20,000 bases of DNA from Neocallimastix lanati (nom. inval.). Lineage: Eukaryota; Neocallimastigomycota; Neocallimastigomycetes; Neocallimastigales; Neocallimastigaceae. The notes beneath the pieces were generated by a model, which saw only the letters and a list, made by a program, of their open reading frames with translations, did no database searches and had not been told where the DNA came from. The translations under genes and the position numbers were made by a program. Shown piece after piece: positions 1 to 9,197 of the stretch. Every line of letters starts with the position of its first letter. The first letter of the stretch is position 1. The stretch is from the NCBI GenBank assembly GCA_016946835.1, contig JACVTC010000059.1, forward strand, positions 445,001 through 465,000, given 5' to 3'.

Positions 1-31
<31 letters not shown>

Positions 32-230
32 AAAAAAAAATCGTTAATATTTCAGGTTGTAAATGTTCCAAAAAAAAAAAAAAATCAAGAGTTAATATTT
101 CAGGTTGTAAATGTTCCAAAAAAAAAAAAAAAATCATGAGTTAATATTTCAGGTTGTAAATGTTTCAAAAAAAAAAAATCAAGAGTTAATATTTCAGGTT
201 GTAAATGTTTCAAAAAAAAAAGAATCATAA
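1..230 (+). repeat. Poly(A) followed by 4-copy ~48-bp tandem repeat
   Basis: An A-rich run (1-40, one G) leads into four tandem copies whose conserved core reads GTTAATATTTCAGGTTGTAA followed by ATGTTYC and an A tract. Core starts are at 43, 91, 140 and 185, so periods are 48, 49 and 45 bp; the length difference is mostly in the A tract. Each copy carries an ATG, and the ATG of the last copy (205) opens the 75-codon reading frame that runs into the LINE endonuclease remnant. The position directly 5' of the element suggests promoter-like 5'UTR monomers, as known for some LINEs, but that is inference. Confidence 0.85.
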
Positions 231-760
231 GGTTTCTTTTCATCATTTAAAACAAAGATTAATATCCAGGAAATACAAGCTCGACAAATCTCAAATCTCA
301 AATCTCAATTCAGTAAAGTTAGTAAATGTTGTAACTACCAGTCATGTTCCAAATGCACCTAATGTACCTAATCTAAATTCTCAAAATCCTCTTTCATATT
401 CTAACAATAAAAAAGTTTTCACTTTGTCTTAGTTGGAATACTAATGGATGGAATTTTTGTGAAAAGAGAAAGTAGTGAGGTAATACTTCAACATCATTTT
501 TAAACCATTATGCCTCTATTTTCAGGAAACGGGTAATGATACTAAGATACTTAGGATGTAATAGATATCCATGAAAAGTAATACTTCCCAAACTACAAAA
601 ATTTCTAGAAAAAGGAATGGACCAAAATACACCAGGTTGCAGAGGTTTATATTTTGGATATCATATATCACATCAAGCAGTCCATGAAGATAATTCCTAT
701 ACTCTTCTTGTTATTTTAACCGCTTGTAGTTTATCTCATGAAAACTACCATTGATAAATC
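205..760 (+). pseudogene. LINE endonuclease (EEP domain) remnant
   Basis: An open frame of 75 codons (205-432) gives a Lys/Asn/Val-rich leader ending in VFTLS. After a one-base shift the peptide SWNTNGWN follows at 431-454. This is the conserved first strand of the exonuclease-endonuclease-phosphatase fold, with the metal-site Asn encoded at 437-439. After another shift, QETGND is read around 523-540, matching the catalytic Glu motif (Glu codon 526-528). A weaker continuation (PGCRGLYFGYH, then LLVILTACS) runs to about 740. In a live element this domain nicks target DNA to prime reverse transcription. Here it is broken by frameshifts and stops. The motif match is direct; the family assignment is from knowledge. 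Confidence 0.7.
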
Positions 761-771
761 ATTTTTGATAC

Positions 772-796
772 AAAAAAAAAAAAAAAAAAAAAAAAA
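772..796 (+). repeat. A25 homopolymer
   Basis: An uninterrupted run of about 25 A residues interrupts the LINE remnant just after the endonuclease part, followed by A-rich sequence. A second A-rich tract lies at about 880-900. These could be slippage expansions of Lys codon tracts within the dead element. Confidence 0.9.
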
Positions 797-1124
797 GAAA
801 AAGAATACTTATATTAGATAAAAATTGTATATTCGTTAGCTCTTAAAAATGATGGTAGAAAAGCATGAAAATGAGTAAAAAAATAAAAAAAAAAAAAAAA
901 GGAATGCATATATAAATTTTCAATTATATCAATTATATCACAGTCTTTCATTCCTATTTAAGACAATAACAATGAATTAGTATCTTCTACAGATAAAAAA
1001 TTAAAAGCTTGGCATTCTCATTATAAATTTCTAGCATCAGATTCTTCAGGTCATAGTCTTTCTAAAAACTTCTAAAAAGATTCTGATACACCTAGGAATT
1101 TGAGAAATCCAAAGAAACAAGAAG

Positions 1125-1445
1125 TGGCAAATTAACCAAGATATAAGCAATGAAGAAATTAGTGAGGCGATCTCATCTACTCTTAACTTTAAAGCTTGTG
1201 ATCCTAATGGGATTCCAATGGAATTCTTCAAAGCACCTGATTCCTGATAAAGATGATTCAGAAGAATCTAGTGATAATAATAGTAATATTTCATTTGATT
1301 TTAAATATTTCAAAGCCTTAATCAATCGTACTTGGAATAGTGGTTTTCTTATATCATGGAGCAAGAGCTATCTAAAACGAAATTTTTTGCTATGCCTACC
1401 TAAGTATACCATTTTTTTAAATGATTAGGACCTGAAACCTATCAT
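1125..1445 (+). pseudogene. LINE reverse transcriptase N-terminal remnant
   Basis: From 1125 to 1244 one frame reads WQINQDISNEEISEAI, then NFKACDPNGIPMEFFKA, before a TGA at 1245. This closely follows the LINE RT entry motif (EEI..AI ... KA.GPDGIP.EF.K). After a frame change the frame containing 1251-1428 gives an acidic stretch, then ALINRTWNSGFLISWSKSY, and then a LCLPK...LND.DLKPI pattern. That corresponds to the RT segment usually read as W..G..P..W......PK.G...D..NYR.I. The next motifs (palm Asp, YxDD) are not recognisable downstream. The order and the two adjacent motifs make an RT call strong, although the gene is dead. Confidence 0.75.
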
Positions 1446-1840
1446 ACAGCGAATGAATAATAAAGTTAGAAAAAGCACTTTATTCCATTAAAAAGATTTA
1501 TTAAGAATTTTTATATTCCTTTCATTCATAAAATGAATGTTATTTACTACTATAGTAATTGAACAAGTCTCATATTATTCACCTCTACATGGATCATACA
1601 AAGAAAGAACAAGAACTACACAGACACTAATTAATACAGAATTATACTGGATTTGAAGAATTTTTTCAATACAACTACTTTTACATCCCTTTATTGTCCT
1701 TCAAAAAAATTTGACATTCCTTCTCTGTCGGCTAAATGCGCAATTGCTTATGTAAAATGTTTTTTAAAAAAAAATAGAAAAACACCAATTGCATTATCTC
1801 CGTTTTACTTAGAGGGATAAAAAAAAAAGTAAAATTTTTG

Positions 1841-2190
1841 TAGACAAATTAGATAAATTTCCATCACAAAAGGCATTTGTAAAATTTTAATGGGATAGAG
1901 ATATGGAAGGAAAGTCAATCAAGGCTAAGGCTTATAGGAAAAAAATATATTTGAGAAAACTAGAGAGTTTGGCTTAAAGCAGAGCTTTAAGTATCCTAAA
2001 TAAAGCATTGGTTTCCGATGAGTACTTCGTGCCAGATATGGATATAAATTTGATGTTCGTGTTACCAAAGTTGCAATATAGTTGAAAATGACTTTCCGGA
2101 ATGCTGTCCCTGTTGTTATAGAAAAAATAGTAATCCTTGATTAGAACATTAGTTTGCTGAATGCTATATTTTCTTTGAATTTTAAATGAA
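1841..2190 (+). pseudogene. LINE C-terminal region with Cys/His finger remnant
   Basis: The frame around 1841-2090 reads KFPSQKAFVKF, stop, WDRDMEGKSIKAKAYRKK, and then a helical stretch up to ALVSDEYF, broken by two TAA codons that would be CAA (Gln) before a single C-to-T change. Another frame then gives RYGYKFDVRVTKVAI. At about 2089-2166 it reads NDFPECCPCCYRKNSNP, followed by an EH....C pattern. The CxxC...HxxxxC arrangement at the end of a LINE polyprotein matches the C-terminal zinc-finger-like motif found downstream of many LINE RTs. The finger's metal ligands survive, but a stop and frame changes surround them. Confidence 0.6.
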
Positions 2191-2269
2191 ATATTTTAAA
2201 GATATTGAAATTCTTTATAAAAAAATTCTTTTTTTGTAATTACTAAATATTGTCCAACATCAAATAATA

Positions 2270-2870
2270 ATGGAAATACTGTTGTCAAGGATATTAATAA
2301 TGTAGAATTAAGTACTGATTCTGATAGTAGTAACGAAGTATACAGTTGTTAATAATGACAAGAATTTTGATAGTGAATATAGGAATATTAATTTTAGTGA
2401 TAGTAAAAATAATAATATTGTTACTAATAATGTAGGGAATAGGTTGAATGGTGATAATGACATTAATATTAGTAATTTTTCAGATTAATGAGTGTGTAAA
2501 TATATATATGACGTGGTATCGATTATATAACTTCCTTCTTGGTGAAAAGAAATGCAGACAATATTGATTTAGATTATAAAAAAGAATGGAATGGGTTACT
2601 AAATAACATTGATAATGATTATTCTGAAGCTCCAACTCTTGCTGTGATTGTGATTTACGGTTCTCTTTACAGAAATTATGCCTAGAGCTAGTACTCGATA
2701 AGAATTACTATTCCGATGGTATAAGCACAAACTAACCAAAAGCGTTAACGATGAAAATGCAGTTAAGACAGGCCAACAGAGTCAATGCCCCTGAAGGAGA
2801 AGACCATAATTTTCAAATTGTCAATTTAAACCTTAATCTGGGATAAGAATTTCACTAAACAGAAATCTTA
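2270..2870 (+). pseudogene. Asn/Asp/Ser-rich coding remnant at LINE 3' side
   Basis: Codon-like sequence continues past the Cys/His finger. About 2267-2345 reads as an Asn/Asp/Ser-rich peptide (NNGNTVVKDINNVELSTDSD), continuing after a frame change to an SNFSD end near 2487. About 2561-2683 reads DLDYKKEWNGLLNNIDNDY and a short hydrophobic piece. About 2688-2800 reads ELLFRWYKHKLTKSVNDENA. Frames shift and stops intervene. I cannot say whether this is the distal part of the LINE ORF or an unrelated gene next to it. The higher GC than the flanks supports former coding. Confidence 0.4.
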
Positions 2871-2899
2871 AAGTTTGAAGGTGAAGTTTGTTACAAATG

Positions 2900-3540
2900 G
2901 ATTTTTTTTTCTGAATTTATTTATACACTTTATTTTGAATATTACATATATTTCACATTACTATTTACAAAAAATGATTATGTTCAATATGGACAAGTAA
3001 TTTTTTTTTTATTATTATTATTATTAATTTTTGATTTTTTAAAAAAATTTATATTACTTAATAAATTAATAAATAAAGTTAGACAAAAAAAAAAATAAAA
3101 TAAAAATAATTGTAAGAAAAAATGTATAATTTAATATTAGATATAAAAAATAAATAAATAAATTTTTTTTTTCTTTTTATTTATTTTTTTTTCTTAATAT
3201 AAATTTAATTGTTTATTTTATTTAATATTATTTTTTTTTAATTATATTATGAAAATAACAACTTAAACAAATTTAATAAATTATTAAAATATATATATAT
3301 ATATATATATATATAAGTTGATACTTTAAGAAAAATATATTAAACCCTTAATATATTATTTTTTTTCCTTATGATATTCTCTTTTATTGATTTACTGTAT
3401 TAAATTTTAAATTAATATAAGAATTTAATATTTAGCAATTTTAATAAAAATTTAATATTAAATAAATAAATATTCATACAATTTCATGTAAATAATATAT
3501 ATGTTAAAACAAGTGAAATGTATTAATAATTATGATTTTT
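2900..3540. other. AT-rich spacer, no gene seen
   Basis: Low-complexity A/T sequence with short homopolymers, TTA and TAAA runs, and a (TA) tract at about 3288-3315. I see no coding signal on either strand apart from possible weak continuation of the minus-strand remnant that begins downstream. Confidence 0.7.
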
Positions 3541-3544
3541 TCAA

Positions 3545-4770
3545 AAAGTTTTCATTTGGTTTATTTTCTACTAAATTCCTCCATAAAATATATATGAACT
3601 GTAAATATCAATTAAACCACAATAACCAATTTTTTTACTCATAATAGTATCATTTTCTTCCTTAATATCATTAAATTCATCCTGAAATGTATTAATATTC
3701 AAAATTAATTTAAGTAGTTATTGAACAGCAACTAAAATTCCTAAACCTAATTTACAAAACAATATATATAAAATATTAATAAACTACATTAATAATTAAG
3801 TTATAAAAATGTTATTAATTAAAACTATATTACTATATTAAATTTTAAAATAAGTATTATATAAACAAATAAGTTTCTAAAAAAAATATCTAAATAATAT
3901 GTTTCCTTGAATGAAAAATTTTTTCAGTAATGCAACTTAAATGTTAAATAAACCCAAAAATAACTTTCTCATATCTCACATACAGCCAAAAATTAATATA
4001 TAAATTTAATTCTTTCACTAATATAATTTGAGTCTGACCGCAATAAAGTTCCTCTTAAATTACCACCTTTCCATGATTAATCATACTGTTTACAATATAT
4101 TTGATAATATCAGATAATATTCATTTTCTAATTAATTTATAAAAAATTTTTTTCAATAATTTTTTATCGAATTTCTTTAATTTCAACCTCGATAATAATA
4201 ATTCTACTAAAATTAAAAGGATGTTAAATCAATTTACTTATAATTATTACAATTAATATTCAATTAGTAAATTAGAAATAAGCACTTAATCGTAAAATTT
4301 TGGTTCTTTGATTATATAACTTTTAATTAATTTATTTGATAAAAAATAGTTTTCATCTTTTTAGAGTTAAGACTGATTAAGACTGAATCTTGAAAACAAG
4401 TTTCTGGTAATCATTCTGTTACAGTCTAATTTCTGTAATTCCACCTATTCTATAACATTAACATATTATATTCATTACATAGTTATATACAATTTAAACA
4501 ATATTTACCCAAGCTTCTCTTAATTTTTCATTTTGAAATAATAATAAATATCGAGTAGCAAATTTCACATTACTAGTATGAATCTTCCATATAACTATTA
4601 TCGAGCTTTCTAATAGATTTAAAATGCCTAATAAATTAAAATTATGCAATTGTTATTTAAAGAAAATTTTAAAATTTTAATTTCTTCAAAAAATTTTATA
4701 TATTGTTTAAGCAAATTCTATAATATTGATTATCTTTATTATCTTTTTATAAAAATAATAACGTATTTAC
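3545..4770 (-). pseudogene. Decayed protein-coding gene of unknown function
   Basis: Reading the minus strand from about 4745 down, one frame runs through GILNLLESSIIVIWKIH and FATRYLLLFQNEKLREAW (4625-4509) and on to a TEIRLxQNDYQKLVFKIQS pattern (to about 4380). After a shift near an A run it continues KDENYFLSNKLIKSYIIKEP (about 4360-4300), FNILLILVELLLSRLKLKK (about 4225-4168) and ILSDIIKYIVNSMINH. Another shift gives GGNLRGTLLRSDSNYISER (about 4067-4011), and the last frame gives LGLGILVAVQ plus FQDEFNDIKEENDTIMSKK (3750-3630), ending SSYIFYGGI before TAG near 3568. The segments look helical and Leu/Ile-rich, as in alpha-solenoid proteins, but I do not recognise the family. Most of the many in-frame stops are TAA, some TGA, at positions where Gln or Arg would fit. 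AG acceptors and a GGTAAAT donor-like site near 4508 leave a spliced gene as a less likely alternative. Confidence 0.55.
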
Positions 4771-5834
4771 TATTCTTTTTAATATATATATAATACTATC
4801 TTTTTTTTAAAAAAAAAAAAAAAAGACTTTATTAATATAAATATAAAAAATATATTAATTATTATTATCAAATATATAAAATATTTGCATTTTATGTATA
4901 TATTTTAAATTTCTTTTATTCTTCTAATGAATATTCATCAATTATTATTAATTAATTAATATCTTTATCTTATGATTTTAATTGGAAATTTCAAATAAAT
5001 TTAAAGTTTCAATAAATTAAAAAAATAAAAATAAAGTAAAATAAACCTTTTTTATTAAGGTCAGAAGAGAAATATTTTAAATATTATTAAAAATATTCAA
5101 AAAATAAAAATAAAAATAAAAAAAAAAAAAAAAGTATTGTTACAGTGATATTAATATATATTTATTCTTTTAAATTTAGCATGTTATTTAATATACTTTA
5201 ATTAAATAAAAATAATTTAAAAAAAAAAATTAGTTTAATATCAAATCCAATTTAAATACTATTATTCAATATATAATATTGAAATGAAAATGTAATTTAA
5301 TAGAATTAATTATAATTAAAAAATATAAATGAATTACTACTATTAGTAATTATTAAACATAAAAATTCTTTAATCATAAATAAATAATTTTGATTTTGAT
5401 TATTATTTTTATAATATTTTTCATGAATATATATATAATTATCTTGTTTAGTATTCAATATCATATTCTATGCTTAAAAACTCAAATAACATGATATTTT
5501 TTTTTTTTAATTATATTGATAATAAAAATAATAATATTAATAATAATTATAGTTATAATACATTGTTTAATGAAATTCTATATCATTTATTCATTGAATA
5601 ATATAAAAAAAAATATTAATGAATATTTCATTGATGTAATACTTTTTTTATTAATAAATTTAATTTAGTATTTTCTAAAAAAAGGAAAATTCATTTTTTA
5701 TTTATTCGGAGCGACTGGTGCCAAAATATCATTCAATATATTAAATTATTCTGATAAAATATATTATAATATATTACTGAATTATTAAATTAATTCTTTT
5801 ATTACATTTATATTAATTTTACTTTATAAAAAAA

Positions 5835-5853
5835 ACTTTAATTAAATTAAAGT
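5835..5853. repeat. 19-nt perfect palindrome next to a GC-rich islet
   Basis: ACTTTAATT-A-AATTAAAGT is a perfect inverted repeat with a 1-nt centre. It ends 12 nt before the GC-rich word GATCCGAGCCGTGCCAAAG (5865-5883). Palindromes of A/T are expected here by chance, so the interest is only in the proximity to the islet. Confidence 0.5.
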
Positions 5854-5952
5854 TATAAAATTTTGATCCGAGCCGTGCCAAAGAAAAAAATAAACAATTA
5901 CAGCAATCCTTATTTATTCAAAAACAAAAACATTTTATTTACTATTGAATAT

Positions 5953-5953
<1 letters not shown>

Positions 5954-5982
<29 letters not shown>
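5954..5982. repeat. (TTTA)n microsatellite
   Basis: About seven uninterrupted TTTA units. A similar but impure TTTA/TTA block lies at about 6780-6845. Simple slippage repeats, no coding meaning. Confidence 0.85.
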
Positions 5983-5983
<1 letters not shown>

Positions 5984-8160
5984 ATTATTTCTATTATTTT
6001 TTTTTATTTTATATATTTTTTTATTATTGAAAATATGCTTGTTTGTAGTATTATCCTACCTAATTAAATTAATCATGATATAATTAAAGAATTATTTATT
6101 AATATCATGACGATTTTATATTTATATATTTAAAAAACAAAAAAAAAAAAAAAAAAAATTCTATTGCTATTCTCAATATCCAATAAATTTAATAATTTAG
6201 TTATTTATTTCAAGAGATTAAATAAAACAAAGTATCAATATTACTATATAAGGATATATTTTAAATGTATCTAAAATTTTTTATCTAATATTAAATTTTA
6301 CAATTATAATGATAGAAAGTATGTATTATACATCAAAGCAACATATTCAATAAAAAAATTGAAAAAAACAAAAAGAAAGAAAGGTTTAAGAAGATATTTT
6401 TACTCTTTACTTTTACACTTTAAAAACTTTTCATTATAATTAAAAATTAATAATTATTTCATTTTATACAATTAATAGTAAATGACAAACTTTTATAAGA
6501 TATTATTAATTTATTACTTAATTAAACCTTAAGTGAAACAAAAAAAATAATAATAAAATAAAAAAAAAAAAGTAATGATTATTGTCACTGGATATAACTA
6601 CTTTTTTTTAATTTTTAATTAATTTACATAATGTATGTTTATATTTAAAAATGAAAATTCCAATTAATAAAAAAAATTTTTATTCTGGCTATTAATATCT
6701 TAAAATAAAAATTTTGACTATTAAAATATAAAATAATAATTAATAATTAATAAAAATATTTTTTTATTATAAAAAAATTTTTATTTATTTATTATTTATT
6801 ATTTTTATTTATTTATTATTTATTATTTACTTATTCATTCATTTATTAAATTTTCTTTTAATTATTTTATTTAATATAATAAAATAATATAATAATTAAA
6901 TATATACATACATAAATATATAAAAAATTATATATATTATATGTAATTTTTATTATAATTGATATATTATAACAATATTTTATATAAAAAAAAAGGGCTA
7001 TACTTCCTTTACATTACATTACATTCTATTAATTATATATTAAATTTTAAAATAAATTTGAATGTTTGATTATGCTTATTTTTAAAGGTTAGAATAATAA
7101 TAATTTATAAATATTTATATTCTTTAATTTCCAAAATATAAAAAAAATAAATGTTGAAACTTATATCTACGTTGATATTGAATTGTTGGATATTTAATAA
7201 TAATATGAATATTCTTTTCCCATATTTTTTATATAAATAATGTAATTATAATATATATTTGACATAATATCTTTTTTCTAAGATACAAATTTTCTTTTTT
7301 CATTTTTTTTATTATTTTTAAAAAAATAAAAATTCTTATTATTAAACTCAATTTTTATAATTTACATGATAAAACTAATGATGAGTGATAATGATTAGTT
7401 GTTTTTTTTTTTTTTTTTTTTTTTTTATATATATATATATATTATTATTTATATTTTTTAAATAGATTTTATTTTAAATAAATATACATAATAATTAATG
7501 TAAATTTTTTTTTTATTGGCCCTAGAAAAAAAATCAATTATATGACTTTCAAAAATAAAACATATCTATATTATATATATATTTATTGTTTATCATAAAA
7601 CCTGAATAAAATAATTATATTTTTCTATTTAAATATTTCTTCTAATTATATATATATATATATATATGTATAATTAAATAAAGTAAGTATCATATTTTTT
7701 TTTTAAACTATATGAAAAGAAACTAAATTCTTTCTTTCAATACATCAAAAAAAAAATTATGACATAACCCTTATAATTATAGAAATTGTGATATTTTGTA
7801 TATAATGTATACATTATGTTTTAATGATACATCCATTTTGAATAATAATTAAAAGCATTCTATATTTTTAAATTTTTATATTATTTAGTTTTATTTAAAT
7901 ATATTTATTTCAATACATTTTAATATATAAAACATTTAAATTTTTTTTCAATTTGAAAAACAGGCAATTAATTTATTTAAAATAAATAAATATTTTAATA
8001 AATTAAATAATTCAATATATTTTAATATAAATTATTGTACTAAGAAATATATATTAAAAACTATTTTATATATAAACAAAAATTATATTAATAAACTAAA
8101 TAATAATTTAATTTTTTTTTTAATAAAAAAAAAAAAACATCATCATCCTTGTTATAAAAT

Positions 8161-8327
8161 AGAAAAATAAATAAATAAATGAAATAAATAAATGAAATGA
8201 ATAAATAAAATAAAAAAATAAATAAATGAAACAAACAAATAAATAAATAAAATAAATAAATGAAATAAATAAATGAAATAAATAAATAAATAAATGAAAT
8301 AAATAAATAAATGAAATAAATAAACAA
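8161..8327. repeat. Impure AAAT/GAAAT satellite
   Basis: A run of TAAA units interspersed with GAAA variants (ATGAAATAAATAAATGAAAT pattern). The G variants recur at irregular multiples of 4 bp, giving longer repeating words. In one minus-strand frame it yields a 79-residue Phe/Ile/Leu/Tyr-rich open frame that imitates a membrane protein; I treat that as an artefact of the repeat. Confidence 0.85.
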
Positions 8328-9129
8328 GTATATATGATTATATTAATTATAAAATTTAATTATTAAAATAAATAAAATAAAATTAAATAGTAAATTTATG
8401 AATTATATATTATATATTTTTTTTAATGTAAATTATAAATACTTGAAAATAGCAGTGGATAAATAAAAATCAAATATTATAAAAAGACTAGTTTATTCTT
8501 TTTTTTATTTTTTTTTTTTTACTTTTATTTTTTAAATTCCCAATAAAGATAGTAAATTAATAATTTTTTTAGAATATACAATGATACTTTTATAAATTAA
8601 AATTATTATTTTTTTACTTTTAAATAAAATATATGAAAATATTTTAATTATTATTATTATTATTATTTTTTTTTTCAAATTATATATATATATATCTTCT
8701 ATTAAATACAATAAAATAATAATTTAATTATATTTGTGATAAATCCAAAAAAAATAAAAATAAAAAAAAATAAAAAAAAAAATAATATAATTAAACAATA
8801 AAGAAAAGAAAGATATCAATATTTTATTATGTTTTAATAACATATTTATAGATAAATTATTATATTATTTTCTATAATATAATATTACAAGTAAAAAAAA
8901 AATAGAATTGCATTTTTTTTTTAAAATTTCAAATGCATTTTACAAAATATTATAATATTCTATTTCGTTATTAATAAAAAATATTTATTTTTTATTTATT
9001 TAATTAAATAAAATTTGAATAAAAAATATATATATTTTCTTTGTTTTAATATCATTTTTTACATATTTATACCAAATGAATAACTAATAAAACTGTTAAT
9101 TTAACTTTTATAAACTAGTATATTTTCAG

Positions 9130-9197
9130 TAATTGTATTTTATATATATTAGGAAAATTCTTTTTTTTTATTACATTTATTTTGGAAATTTTTAAAA
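9130..9197 (+). promoter_or_regulatory. Possible promoter/5'UTR of the cdc25 gene
   Basis: A TATATATATT stretch at about 9141-9150 and a T tract lie 30-60 nt upstream of the proposed start ATG at 9198, which is preceded by AAAA (a favourable start context in A-rich genomes). In such AT-rich DNA a TATA-like word carries little weight. No upstream activator site is identifiable. Confidence 0.2.

Larger units (their letters stand above)
205..2870 (+). mobile_element. Decayed non-LTR (LINE) retrotransposon
   Basis: Plus-strand fragments occur in the normal LINE order: N-terminal leader, apurinic-type endonuclease (about 425-760), spacer, start of the reverse transcriptase (1125-1445), C-terminal part with a Cys/His finger (about 1841-2190), and an Asn/Asp/Ser-rich tail (about 2270-2870). 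Frames change repeatedly and stops are frequent, so nothing here can be made as a full protein. The central RT core with the catalytic YxDD box was not found, so an internal deletion or heavy decay is likely. The base composition is clearly less AT-rich than the spacer that starts at about 2900, which sets the 3' limit approximately. I saw no target-site duplication and cannot assign a clade. Confidence 0.75.
4800..9197. other. Long AT-rich intergenic spacer
   Basis: Over 4 kb of nearly pure A/T sequence. It holds A/T homopolymers (for example about 4802-4824, 5119-5133, 6140-6158, 7402-7426), TA tracts (about 7642-7667, 8681-8694), and TTTA/TAAA and TTA microsatellites. I found no convincing coding remnant, tRNA box pair or structural RNA on either strand. 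The only departures from A/T monotony are two GC-rich islets at 5707-5723 and 5865-5883 and a short GGGC word near 6995. Confidence 0.7.

Noticed and set aside
1-230. CRISPR-like array
   Set aside because: The repeats are direct tandem units separated only by A tracts, without unique spacers, in a eukaryotic context.
8088-8327. 79-residue hydrophobic minus-strand ORF
   Set aside because: It is produced by the impure AAAT repeat; non-repetitive codons are almost absent.
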